Of a DNA stretch of 20,331 nt, positions 1-7,320 are shown one piece after another. How positions within the stretch are numbered: position 1 is the first letter of the stretch; every line of letters begins with the position of its first letter. The stretch covers positions 1-20,331 of the IMG/VR virus record IMGVR_UViG_3300013372_000240. One strand, written 5' to 3'. The translations under genes were made by a program, and so were the position numbers. The notes under the pieces were generated by a model that ran no database searches, had not been told where the DNA came from, and was given only the letters and a program-made list of their open reading frames with translations. Origin of the DNA: a virus.

Positions 1-1
1 A

Positions 2-70
2 ATTAAAGCAGTATCTACAGTCCCGAACGGTCGCTTTAATGAAAACATGATTATATTAAAGGCGTTCTAA
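2..70 (+). CDS. 3' end of an upstream gene (partial), unidentified
   Basis: Only one of the three plus-strand frames is open from the left edge. It gives 22 residues, ending NENMIILKAF, before a TAA at 68-70. The stop shares its last base with the next start (TAATG), the same coupling used elsewhere in this window, which supports a real gene end. The fragment is too short to assign a function or family. Confidence 0.5.
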   Translation: MKAVSTVPNGRFNENMIILKAF

Positions 71-252
71 TGGATGTAGAAAAGCGAATGAAAGAAATGA
101 TGGAACCAATTGATAAATGTATTCAATTGACCGATGATGATGAAGATATGCTGATGTTAGCATGTGCAATGATGCATCGTGTAAGAGAAATATTTGACAA
201 TCAAATTGGTGTAGCAGGCAGAAAACAAATGTTTAAGGATTTATTAAAATGA
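70..252 (+). CDS. Small hypothetical phage protein (60 aa)
   Basis: I do not recognise this 60-residue protein. It is charged and Met-rich, probably alpha-helical, with an acidic DDDED stretch near residue 22 and no signal peptide or membrane segment. The start is supported by AAAGG at 58-62, seven bases before the ATG, and by the TAATG overlap with the preceding gene. Its own stop overlaps the start of the MazG-like gene (ATGA), so the two are probably translationally coupled and co-expressed. A role in nucleotide metabolism is possible from its neighbour but is not shown by the sequence. Confidence 0.6.
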   Translation: MDVEKRMKEMMEPIDKCIQLTDDDEDMLMLACAMMHRVREIFDNQIGVAGRKQMFKDLLK

Positions 253-683
253 ATGTGGATTTGAACAAATATAGTGATTTTGTACAGGCTGTTACAAGCC
301 AACCAAGCAACGACTTGACAACTTTCATGGACCGACTAGATGAACTAGACGGTAACTTTGACGATGCAACACAAAGTCATGGACCTGATATCAATGTACC
401 TTTATTGCTTACCGCATGTCTAGGATTAGCCGCAGAGTCAGGTGAGTTTATTGAAATTCCAAAGAAGATTTTCTTTCAAGGTAAAGCACTTACTGATGAT
501 AATGTGTTTCACATGAAACGTGAACTCGGTGATATAATGTGGTACTGGATTAATGCTTGCAGGGCACTTCGCCTAGATCCGAATGATGTTATTGCTGAGA
601 ACGTAGAAAAACTAAAAGCACGATATCCCGGTGGTGAGTTTAACGTGTTCAACAGCGAAAACCGCAAATCCAACGATATCTGA
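249..683 (+). CDS. mazG: MazG-like nucleotide pyrophosphohydrolase
   Basis: Probable all-alpha NTP pyrophosphatase of the MazG superfamily, which hydrolyses (d)NTPs to NMP and pyrophosphate in the cytoplasm. The diagnostic metal-binding pattern is visible: E63-x2-E66 (AAESGEF), then 25 residues, then E92-x2-D95 (RELGDIMWYW). At 144 residues it is a single-domain form, with an extra N-terminal stretch of about 45 residues before the core. AAGGA at 235-239 lies nine bases before the ATG, and the start overlaps the previous stop. MazG-like proteins are common auxiliary genes of aquatic T4-like phages, where roles in the dNTP pool or in alarmone levels have been proposed. The true substrate cannot be read from the sequence. 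Confidence 0.85.
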   Translation: MNVDLNKYSDFVQAVTSQPSNDLTTFMDRLDELDGNFDDATQSHGPDINVPLLLTACLGLAAESGEFIEIPKKIFFQGKALTDDNVFHMKRELGDIMWYWINACRALRLDPNDVIAENVEKLKARYPGGEFNVFNSENRKSNDI

Positions 684-700
684 TTATGTTCGGTTCTCTA

Positions 701-708
701 GATAAATA
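701..708 (+). promoter_or_regulatory. Late-type promoter box upstream of the neck gene
   Basis: GATAAATA matches the T4 late promoter TATAAATA in all but the first base. It sits 18 bases before the ATG of the gp13-like gene, with an SD (GGAG, 717-720) in between. The same box at a similar distance precedes four other genes here. No sigma-70 -35 element is needed for this class, which in T4 is read by gp55. Confidence 0.65.
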
Positions 709-726
709 AGATATCTGGAGAATATT

Positions 727-1488
727 ATGGCTGGTCTTAGCTTAAACGAATTAAAAGAAGAATTATTTCAAAGTTTGCGATATCGCTTGGGCGAGGGTAT
801 AATCGATTTAGAATTAGATCCTCCTCATTTTGAATCTGCATATAACTATGCTGTTAAGGTCTATAGACAACGTGCTCAAAATGCTACCGTAGAATCTTAT
901 ACATTATTGTCCTTAGAGGCTCATGTTGATACATATACACTACCTAGTGAATTTATTAATGTTCGCCAAGTATTTCGCAGAACAATTGGATTAGAAACCG
1001 GACCAAGTTCCTCTAGCTTTGATCCATTTAGTAGTGCTATTCTTAATACATATTTGCTTAATTATAATTCTGCCGGCGGACTAGCAACATATGACTTTTA
1101 TGCAGGCTATATTGAATTAGCCGCACGTATGTTTGGTGGATATATTGTATACACATTTAATCCAGTAACAAAAGAAATACGACTAGTTCGAAACATAAAA
1201 GGATCAGGAGAACAAATATTAATCTGGGCCGATACACAAAGACCCGAACAAGAATTGTTGCAAGATCCAGGCGCCGGAATTTGGATTGGAGATTGGACAT
1301 TCAGTCAATTAAAAGGAATATTGGGTGAAGCACGTGAAAAATTTGCTACTATTGCTGGCCCGGGAGGCGGAACTTCATTAAATGGTACAGCATTAAAAGC
1401 TGAAGCCAAAGCAATGCAAGACCAATTAATAGAAGATTTAAAACGTTATGTGGATTATAGTCAGCCACTAACTTGGGTACAAGGTTAA
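727..1488 (+). CDS. 13: T4 gp13-like neck protein
   Basis: Probable neck (head-tail connector) protein that joins the filled head to the tail. The whole domain order fits gp13 of T4-like phages as I remember it: an N-terminal helix pair that binds the sequence ends of a short ORF (NELKEELFQSLRYRLGEG, then an AYNYAVKVYRQ helix), a strand segment (TYTLPSEFINVRQVFRR, residues about 77-94), a loop region, a YDFYAGYIELA segment, and a C-terminal helix ending in a conserved G-x-LNG then PLTW-x-x-G tail. Length 253 is somewhat shorter than T4 gp13 (about 309). It is preceded by a late-type promoter and GGAG. The usual neighbour gp14 does not follow. Alternative: another adaptor protein with a similar helical fold. 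Assignment is by recall of family pattern, not by a search. Confidence 0.68.
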   Translation: MAGLSLNELKEELFQSLRYRLGEGIIDLELDPPHFESAYNYAVKVYRQRAQNATVESYTLLSLEAHVDTYTLPSEFINVRQVFRRTIGLETGPSSSSFDPFSSAILNTYLLNYNSAGGLATYDFYAGYIELAARMFGGYIVYTFNPVTKEIRLVRNIKGSGEQILIWADTQRPEQELLQDPGAGIWIGDWTFSQLKGILGEAREKFATIAGPGGGTSLNGTALKAEAKAMQDQLIEDLKRYVDYSQPLTWVQG

Positions 1489-1497
1489 TAACATTAT

Positions 1498-1959
1498 ATG
1501 AGAGCAACTGAGTTTATTACGGAACTATTTCGCCCCGGTAATCAAAACTGGAAGTGGAATCGACAATCCGAGGAAGAGGCAGTTGCAAATTTTACTGTGG
1601 GCGAAAGAAAGTATGTATGGTCAGCCTACAGTCATCACCGAGATGATAAGCCAGAAACATGGGAAATACAATTTCGTTTAATTAGAGACTTATTCGATCC
1701 TGAAAAATTATCACTATTTGGCACAACAGGTACAGGTAACTCAGCAGAAGTAATGTCAATTGTAGTAGACATATTTCGTGAATTTTTACAAGACTACGGT
1801 GATAATGTGCAAAAAATTATATTTGATGCAAAAGAAACCAGTCGCATAGCATTATACACAAAAATGGTTAATCGTTTAATACCCAATTGGGATTTGGAAC
1901 AAGAATATAGTCCGGATTTGGGATTAAGATTTATATTAACTAATCCAAAACAAAGGTAA
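1498..1959 (+). CDS. Putative capsid-targeted protein (153 aa)
   Basis: Unrecognised 153-residue protein. It starts MRATEFITE, a short amphipathic segment ending I7-T8-E9, which fits the [LI]-x-E recognition pattern of the T4 prohead protease gp21. In T4, N-terminal peptides of this type direct internal proteins into the prohead and are then removed. The remainder looks like a compact alpha/beta domain. Its latter half (KIIFDAKETSRIALYTKM, residues 104-121) is faintly reminiscent of a GNAT acetyltransferase helix, but no acetyl-CoA loop is evident. It begins nine bases after the gp13-like gene without a strong SD, so it is probably expressed from the same transcript. A virion-internal protein is my inference; an enzyme cannot be excluded. 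Confidence 0.7.
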   Translation: MRATEFITELFRPGNQNWKWNRQSEEEAVANFTVGERKYVWSAYSHHRDDKPETWEIQFRLIRDLFDPEKLSLFGTTGTGNSAEVMSIVVDIFREFLQDYGDNVQKIIFDAKETSRIALYTKMVNRLIPNWDLEQEYSPDLGLRFILTNPKQR

Positions 1960-1967
1960 CCTAATAC

Positions 1968-1997
1968 TTTACTTTTGTCACACTCCTGTAGTATAAT
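1968..1997 (+). promoter_or_regulatory. Possible sigma-70 type promoter before the dNMP kinase gene
   Basis: A perfect TATAAT (1992-1997) lies 18 bases after TTTACT (1968-1973), which matches TTGACA at four of six positions. Initiation would fall near 2003-2005, giving a transcript that begins almost at the SD. The box lies in the loop of the hairpin at 1982-2010. An early or middle expression time would suit a nucleotide kinase, but this is inference. Confidence 0.45.
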
Positions 1998-2018
1998 ATG
2001 CTATAGGAGTTTTGTTTT
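1982..2018 (+). promoter_or_regulatory. Hairpin holding the SD of the dNMP kinase gene; also terminator-like
   Basis: Bases 1982-1991 (ACTCCTGTAG) pair with 2001-2010 (CTATAGGAGT): ten pairs including one G-U, with a nine-base loop. A T-rich run follows (2010-2018, TTTTGTTTT). The right arm contains AGGAG (2005-2009), the SD nine bases before the ATG at 2019. Read-through RNA from gp13 would therefore either terminate or hide the SD. RNA started from the TATAAT in the loop would lack the left arm and leave the SD free. Confidence 0.65.
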
Positions 2019-2654
2019 ATGATTATAGGTATTACAGGGTTTATTGGTAGCGGCAAAGACACTATTGCTGACTATCTAACTACATTTCACGGATATAAAC
2101 GAATTAGTTTTGCAGGCACTCTTAAGGATGCTTGTGCTTCTGTGTTTGGATGGGACCGCGATCTGCTAGAAGGTACTACAAAATCTAGTAGAGAATGGCG
2201 TGAGCAAGTAGATCCATGGTGGAGTGAACGATTGGGTATACCTGAACTTACTCCTAGATGGGTGTTACAACAGTGGGGCACAGAGGTATGTCGTGAAGGT
2301 TTTCATAATGACATCTGGGTAGCAAGCGTTGAAAATCAACTACGAAAAGCTAAGGATAATATTGTAATTACAGATTGTCGTTTTGATAATGAAGTAAATG
2401 CTATTAAAAATGCAGGTGGTATCACGATGAGAGTTGAGCGAGGAGAAAGACCCAAGTGGTATGATTCCGCGGTTAATTATAATAAAGGACCAAATAGTAA
2501 TGCATTGTGGTCAATAAGTAAATCAAAATTAGACAGACTGAAAGTACATGCAAGTGAATATAGTAGCGTGGGTCTAGACTATGATTTCTATATAGATAAT
2601 AATGATACCATTGACAAATTACATAAACAAATAGAAGATTTAATCAACTTGTAA
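2019..2654 (+). CDS. 1: Deoxynucleoside monophosphate kinase, T4 gp1-like
   Basis: Cytoplasmic P-loop kinase likely to phosphorylate dNMPs to dNDPs for phage DNA synthesis. The Walker A motif GFIGSGKDT spans residues 7-15. It is followed by FAGTLKDACASVFGW (31-45), typical of the NMP-binding side of this family. Further along are QQWGTEVCR (84-92) and a Walker B-like ITDCRFDNEVNAI (117-129), with D119, R121 and N124-E125 in the pattern seen in T4 gp1. Length 211 compares with about 241 in T4; the T4 insertion in the middle is absent. The SD AGGAG is at 2005-2009, inside a hairpin. The 3' end overlaps the convergent minus-strand gene by 15 bases. Finding a nucleotide-metabolism gene among late structural genes is a little unusual. 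Confidence 0.85.
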   Translation: MIIGITGFIGSGKDTIADYLTTFHGYKRISFAGTLKDACASVFGWDRDLLEGTTKSSREWREQVDPWWSERLGIPELTPRWVLQQWGTEVCREGFHNDIWVASVENQLRKAKDNIVITDCRFDNEVNAIKNAGGITMRVERGERPKWYDSAVNYNKGPNSNALWSISKSKLDRLKVHASEYSSVGLDYDFYIDNNDTIDKLHKQIEDLINL

Positions 2655-2981
2655 ATCTCCTCTTTTCCAATTTACCTGAGTCTTTTTCACAACTTCAACA
2701 CAATTTAAGCATATGGTTCTTAAATTAGAAAAATTAACATTTTCTAAGCTACCATCTATATGATAGACAGTGGTCTGACTAGGATACAGACTTTTAAAAC
2801 CACATAAGTCACATGTGGTTTTTTTCTTATATGAACTTTTTTGCCAAGTAGCTGTTCTTGGTTTTAACTTCTTTTTCTTTCTACCGCATTCATCACAACT
2901 ACCGCGATAATGTGTAGTATCATTGCGTTTGTAGTTTATCGCACAATAATTCTTATTACAAATTTTACACACAGGTCTCAT
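2640..2981 (-). CDS. HNH-like zinc-binding protein, possible homing endonuclease
   Basis: The only convincing minus-strand gene: 113 residues from the ATG at 2981. It has an N-terminal zinc-ribbon with Cys pairs at 5/8 and 29/32, a basic linker (RKKKKLKPR, 34-42), then a second Cys set (57/60 and 91/94) enclosing YHIDG (73-77) and an N-F-S-N-L element (83-87). This is the order of an HNH domain, but the final His that normally follows the last Cys (CxxCH) is Val here. The ATG is preferred over an in-frame GTG at 3014, because the GTG lies within the terminator stem at 3008-3029 and adds eleven residues before the recognisable domain. No SD is evident near the ATG. Free-standing HNH genes in T4-like phages often spread by homing; activity here is uncertain. 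Confidence 0.75.
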   Translation of the reverse strand: MRPVCKICNKNYCAINYKRNDTTHYRGSCDECGRKKKKLKPRTATWQKSSYKKKTTCDLCGFKSLYPSQTTVYHIDGSLENVNFSNLRTICLNCVEVVKKTQVNWKRGDLQVD

Positions 2982-3007
2982 GTGTTTATTTAGTACAGAA
3001 ACCTTCG

Positions 3008-3033
3008 AAGGCACGGTTATTCGTGCCTTTTTT
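3008..3033 (+). terminator. Rho-independent terminator, plus strand
   Basis: AAGGCACG (3008-3015) pairs perfectly with CGTGCCTT (3022-3029) around a six-base loop, and the strand runs into T3028-3033. Orientation is plus only: on the other strand no T-run follows. It would stop transcripts coming from the dNMP kinase gene (which run antisense through the HNH gene) before the gp18 promoter. Confidence 0.85.
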
Positions 3034-3042
3034 AGTATATTC

Positions 3043-3050
3043 GCTAAATA
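3043..3050 (+). promoter_or_regulatory. Late-type promoter box upstream of gp18
   Basis: GCTAAATA matches the last six bases of the T4 late promoter. It lies directly after the terminator at 3008-3033. Its distance to the gp18 start is 51 bases, longer than the 18-21 bases seen at the other boxes in this window, so the leader is longer. SD AGGA is at 3091-3094. Confidence 0.55.
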
Positions 3051-3101
3051 TAACTATGATAGGTCTTAAAGCCTTATAATTATAACTTAAAGGAAAACAA
3101 C

Positions 3102-6100
3102 ATGGCACTAAGTTCACCAGGCGTAGAAGTAACAATCATTGACCAAAGTCAATATTTACCAGCTGCCTCAAATTCAGTCCCCCTAATATTAATAGCAACA
3201 GCAAATAATAAAGCTGATGCCGCTGGTACTGGTACTGCTATTGCAACAATAGCATCAAATGCTAATAAATTATATCAGGTAACAAGTCAGCGTGATTTGA
3301 TTAATTTATACGGTAGTCCATTCTTCTATAAAACAACGAATGGAACAAGTATTCATGGTTACGAATTAAACGAATATGGATTATTGGCTGCGTATTCATT
3401 ATTGGGTACTACCAATCGTGCTTACGTTTTACGTGCTGATATTGATTTAGGAAGTTTAGTAGGTCAGTTATCACGCCCACTTGGTCCACCGGATGATGGT
3501 ACATATTGGTTAGATACAATAAATTCATTATGGGGTATCTATGAATTTAATAGTACCTTAAATAAATTTGTCAATAAAGAACCAATGGTAATAGTTGATA
3601 GTGTTAATATTCTTGACGACATGCCAAGAGACAGAATTGGCAACATCGGTGATTACGCAGTAATTCCAGGACAAACAATTTATGGTCAATTGTACAATAG
3701 CACTTTCTTTTATAAAACAAAAGATAATCAGTGGGTTCCGGTTGGATCTAGAGAATGGAAAATATCAAACCCTACAGTAACTGCTACTCTAACACCACAA
3801 CAATTAAATGTGGGAGACTCATTTACCATTAACGCAGACGGAGACTATCTAATTAGTATTGTTGTTCCTTCTTCTCCAAATAACACAGTTACAGGTATTG
3901 CTAATTTGATTAATAGCAAGGGTGCATCAGATTTGTATGCTACTTCATCTGGTAATATTTTGAAGATTTATTATGGTGAATATGGAATTGAAAAATCAAT
4001 TACATTGAACATTGGTGCTGGTACTGTCTTAGATGCATTAGGTATTGATGCAGGTAGATATTTTAGCCCAGAAGTAGTATTTGGTACAAGCGCCCAAATG
4101 CCATTATGGACAACTAGTCAAGATAATCCTCGTCCAACCGGATCACTTTGGATCAAAACGAGCGCGGCTGGTAATGGTATGGATTTTGCTTTGTCTAAGT
4201 ATTCAGCAAGAACAGCATCATTCAATACAGTAAACGTAGGGAAATATTCTAATGAATTACATGCTACATACGATTTAGATTCCTCTGGTGGAAAATCTAT
4301 TCCTACTGATACGGTGATTGCTTTAGTAGGCACAGGTACTCCTGAGTCAGCAGTAATGTTCTATAGAAGATTGACAACTGGACCTACAGTTGTAACTAGT
4401 TCATTAACAAATCCAACAATAACACAAAATTCTACTTTAAAAGTTGGTGTTTCTTTACCGGGAACAAATGCATCTAGTAACGCATATATTATTTCAATGA
4501 CCGGTACTACCGCATCTAGTTTTGTATTAGATTGGGCGGCTGCTCAAATCCCTTATACAACTGCAATGGTTACATCTGACGGAGCAATTCAGCTAACTCA
4601 TACATTGGGTGGTGAACTTGTAATGAATGATTTAAACGCTGCCGGTCAAAGTAATGGTTTGATTAATCAATTAGGATTTACGCATACTATTACAGTTGGT
4701 GCTAGAAGAGGTAGTTTAGACACATATGCAAATTCATCATTAAATCAAGATGCTACTAGTGGAAGTGGTACTGGTGCTATATTCAGTATCAGAAATTCTA
4801 GAGGTCATTACTATATTGATGGCGCTAACGGTGGAACAGGCTACGTAGCAGGTGATGAAATTACAATTATTGGTAGTAAGTTAGGCGGAACAACTCCAGC
4901 TAATAACTTAAAACTTACTGTAGTTCAAGTTACTTCAGGTGGTATTACATCAGTAGCATTCAAGTCAGGAACTGCATATACACTTTATTTTACAACATTA
5001 TCAAATTGGGTAGATTTAGAGTATACTGCTAACGAAGGTGCACCAAGTGCATTGCCGTTAACTGGCGCTAAGTGGTTCTATAGTACTGGTACAGAAATTG
5101 ATATTATGGTCAAAAAGGGTACAACATGGGTAGGATACAAAACTACAAACTATGATAGTTTAGGAAATCCTACTAACGTGGGTACAAACGCTACTGATCC
5201 AACTGGTATAATTTTACAAACTACAAAACCTTCACAACAGACAGACGGTACTCCATTAGTTTATGGTGATTTGTGGTTAGATGCTAGTGATTTAGAAAAT
5301 TACCCTGCATTAAGTCGCTGGGAAGAAATTGACGGTGTGGATCAATGGCTAGCTATTGACAACACTGACCAAACAAGTAATAATGGTATATTATTTGCTG
5401 ACGCACGTTGGGCAACTAATAATTATACTGACCCGGTAAATGATCCTATCCCAAGTATTAGCAGTCTATCACTGAGCAATTATGTTGATTTAGATTGTCC
5501 TAACCCAGCATTGTATCCACAAGGTATGATATTATTCAATACACGCCGTTCAGGATATAATGTAAAAGAGTTTAGAAGAAGTTACTTTACACAAGCTAAC
5601 TATCCAGGTGCTAGCTTACCAACTCATCCTTATACATGGGTATCAGTAAGTGGATTGAAGGAAGACGGCGCGGCATATATGGGTCGTAAGGCACAACGTA
5701 ACATGGTTGTACAATCATTGAAGGCAGCAATCGGTACTAATATGAGTATCCGTGAAGAAGATTCATTTATGAATCTAATGGCTACCCCGGGATATCCAGA
5801 ACTAATGCCTGATATGGTTACATTAAACAATGACCGTAATAATACTGCATACATCGTCGGTGATACACCGTTGCGTTTAGCAGACCAAGCAACTGATATT
5901 TTAGCATGGGCTAATAACACTATAGGTGCAACAAGTTCAGGTGAAGATGCTATGGTAACACGTGATACATATCTTGGTGTATTCTATCCAAGCGGTATTA
6001 CAACAGACTTAACAGGTGCTTCTGTTGTAGTTCCGGCAAGTCACATGATGTTACGCACATTCTTACGTAATGATACTGTTGCTTATCCTTGGCTAGCGGC

Positions 6101-6620
6101 AGCCGGTGTACGTAGAGGTACAATTGACAATGCTACAAATATTGGATACTTAGATTCAATTACTGGTGAATTCAAAACTGTTAAGAATCGTATGAGTATT
6201 CGTGATGTATTGTACACTAATCAAATCAATCCATTAGCATTCTTCACAGGCGTAGGCTTGTTGAATTATGGTAATAAGAATACATTTGATTCACAAAGTG
6301 CGTTAGACAGAACAAACGTATCACGTTTAGTATGCTACATTCGTGAAAGACTACAGATTGCGGCTCGTCCGTTCGTATTCGAACCTAACGATTCACTAAC
6401 ACGTAGTCAATTGACCGGTGTAGTACAATCATTATTCATTGACCTAGTTGCAAAACGCGGTTTATATGACTATTTGGTTGTTTGTGACGAGAGTAACAAT
6501 ACACCCGCAAGAATTGATAGAAACGAACTATGGGTAGACGTTGCAGTGGAGCCAGTTAAGGCTGCTGAATTCATCTATATTCCGGTACGTATTATGAATA
6601 CTGGCGAGATAAATGGATAA
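3102..6620 (+). CDS. 18: Tail sheath protein, gp18 family, greatly enlarged
   Basis: Contractile tail sheath subunit, polymerising around the tail tube. The N-terminus (ALSSPGVEVTIIDQS) is the typical sheath opening. The C-terminal portion from about residue 870 carries the conserved sheath core: a REEDSFMNLMATPGYPELMPD segment, GVFYPSG (about 957-963), HMMLRTFLRND, AYPWLAAAGVRRG, and the RRxLYDYLV-like strand with the final VEPVKAAEFIYIPVRI strand used for subunit handshakes. At 1,172 residues it is much longer than T4 gp18 (about 659). The extra length lies between about 120 and 830 and includes repeated Trp modules (G-x-YWLD near 133-138, GSLWIK at 347-352, GDLWLD at 722-727), probably surface-exposed beta domains. 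A late-type promoter precedes it and a hairpin follows the stop. The sheath assignment is firm. Confidence 0.93.
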   Translation: MALSSPGVEVTIIDQSQYLPAASNSVPLILIATANNKADAAGTGTAIATIASNANKLYQVTSQRDLINLYGSPFFYKTTNGTSIHGYELNEYGLLAAYSLLGTTNRAYVLRADIDLGSLVGQLSRPLGPPDDGTYWLDTINSLWGIYEFNSTLNKFVNKEPMVIVDSVNILDDMPRDRIGNIGDYAVIPGQTIYGQLYNSTFFYKTKDNQWVPVGSREWKISNPTVTATLTPQQLNVGDSFTINADGDYLISIVVPSSPNNTVTGIANLINSKGASDLYATSSGNILKIYYGEYGIEKSITLNIGAGTVLDALGIDAGRYFSPEVVFGTSAQMPLWTTSQDNPRPTGSLWIKTSAAGNGMDFALSKYSARTASFNTVNVGKYSNELHATYDLDSSGGKSIPTDTVIALVGTGTPESAVMFYRRLTTGPTVVTSSLTNPTITQNSTLKVGVSLPGTNASSNAYIISMTGTTASSFVLDWAAAQIPYTTAMVTSDGAIQLTHTLGGELVMNDLNAAGQSNGLINQLGFTHTITVGARRGSLDTYANSSLNQDATSGSGTGAIFSIRNSRGHYYIDGANGGTGYVAGDEITIIGSKLGGTTPANNLKLTVVQVTSGGITSVAFKSGTAYTLYFTTLSNWVDLEYTANEGAPSALPLTGAKWFYSTGTEIDIMVKKGTTWVGYKTTNYDSLGNPTNVGTNATDPTGIILQTTKPSQQTDGTPLVYGDLWLDASDLENYPALSRWEEIDGVDQWLAIDNTDQTSNNGILFADARWATNNYTDPVNDPIPSISSLSLSNYVDLDCPNPALYPQGMILFNTRRSGYNVKEFRRSYFTQANYPGASLPTHPYTWVSVSGLKEDGAAYMGRKAQRNMVVQSLKAAIGTNMSIREEDSFMNLMATPGYPELMPDMVTLNNDRNNTAYIVGDTPLRLADQATDILAWANNTIGATSSGEDAMVTRDTYLGVFYPSGITTDLTGASVVVPASHMMLRTFLRNDTVAYPWLAAAGVRRGTIDNATNIGYLDSITGEFKTVKNRMSIRDVLYTNQINPLAFFTGVGLLNYGNKNTFDSQSALDRTNVSRLVCYIRERLQIAARPFVFEPNDSLTRSQLTGVVQSLFIDLVAKRGLYDYLVVCDESNNTPARIDRNELWVDVAVEPVKAAEFIYIPVRIMNTGEING

Positions 6621-6621
6621 A

Positions 6622-6649
6622 AATAAGTCCCCGGCAACGGGGATTTATT
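6622..6649 (+). terminator. Terminator-like hairpin after gp18 (GCAA tetraloop, no T-run)
   Basis: Starting one base after the gp18 stop, 6622-6633 (AATAAGTCCCCG) pairs with 6638-6649 (CGGGGATTTATT): twelve pairs including one G-U, capped by GCAA, a GNRA loop. No clear T-run follows, so it may act as an RNA stability element or processing barrier rather than a classic terminator. The next promoter box begins four bases later. Confidence 0.7.
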
Positions 6650-6652
6650 ATA

Positions 6653-6660
6653 GATAAATA
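6653..6660 (+). promoter_or_regulatory. Late-type promoter box upstream of gp19
   Basis: GATAAATA lies 21 bases before the gp19 ATG, with AGGAG at 6668-6672 as SD. Being immediately after a stable hairpin, it would give the abundant tail tube protein its own transcript, separate from gp18. Confidence 0.7.
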
Positions 6661-6681
6661 ATAATATAGGAGAAACACAAA

Positions 6682-7317
6682 ATGGCAACAGCCTCAAATT
6701 CACTGTTTAATATGACAGTAGGTTCAGATAACACCCCTAGTTCTCAGGGTTTGTTAATGCCTAAATTACAATATCGTTTCAGAGCATTGTTCCTAAATTT
6801 CGGTGTTGGTGGTTCTACACAAGAATTAACAAAACAAGTAATGGACATTCAAAGACCCAACGTGTCATTTGAAGAAGTTACACTAGACATTTATAACAGC
6901 AAAGTATATCTAGCTGGTAAACATGCATGGCAAGAGACACAAATTAACTTGCGTGATGATGCGGCAGGAAACGTCAGTAAACTAGTTGGTCAACAATTAC
7001 AAAAGCAATTTGACTTTGTTGAACAAGCAAGTGCGGCAACAGGACAAGATTATAAATTTCAAATTAATTATGAAATATTAGACGGTGGTAATGGTGTATT
7101 GGTTCCAAACGTTTTAGAAGCATGGGAATTGTATGGCTGCTTTATTAAATCTGCAAACTACAATAACTTAGATTATAAGAGCAATGAACCAGCAACAATT
7201 CAGTTAAGTATTCGTTTTGATAATGCAATACAAAGCCCATTGAGTTCGGGTCTTGGTGTACAAGTTGGTCGTGCATTTGGTGGCGGATCGGTAACTGGTA
7301 TCGGCTCATCAAGATAA
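6682..7317 (+). CDS. 19: Tail tube protein, gp19 family
   Basis: Subunit of the inner tail tube that the sheath surrounds. The 211 residues follow the gp19 pattern: a first strand (LQYRFRALFLNFG, about 29-41), a central VMDIQRPNVSFEEVTLDIYNSKVYLAGKH-type block (about 53-80), a loop, and the closing strands ending with SIRFDNAIQ (about 175-185), followed by a Gly-rich tail. T4 gp19 is about 163 residues, so this form has short terminal extensions. It has its own late-type promoter and a strong SD. The next gene, a second tube-like protein, begins four bases after the stop codon. Order sheath then tube is that of T4. Confidence 0.9.
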   Translation: MATASNSLFNMTVGSDNTPSSQGLLMPKLQYRFRALFLNFGVGGSTQELTKQVMDIQRPNVSFEEVTLDIYNSKVYLAGKHAWQETQINLRDDAAGNVSKLVGQQLQKQFDFVEQASAATGQDYKFQINYEILDGGNGVLVPNVLEAWELYGCFIKSANYNNLDYKSNEPATIQLSIRFDNAIQSPLSSGLGVQVGRAFGGGSVTGIGSSR

Positions 7318-7320
7318 TAA

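Noticed and set aside
3075-3080. TATAAT upstream of gp18 as a sigma-70 promoter
   Set aside because: No acceptable -35 element lies 16-18 bases upstream, and a late-type box already explains expression. The base composition is very AT-rich, so chance matches are likely.
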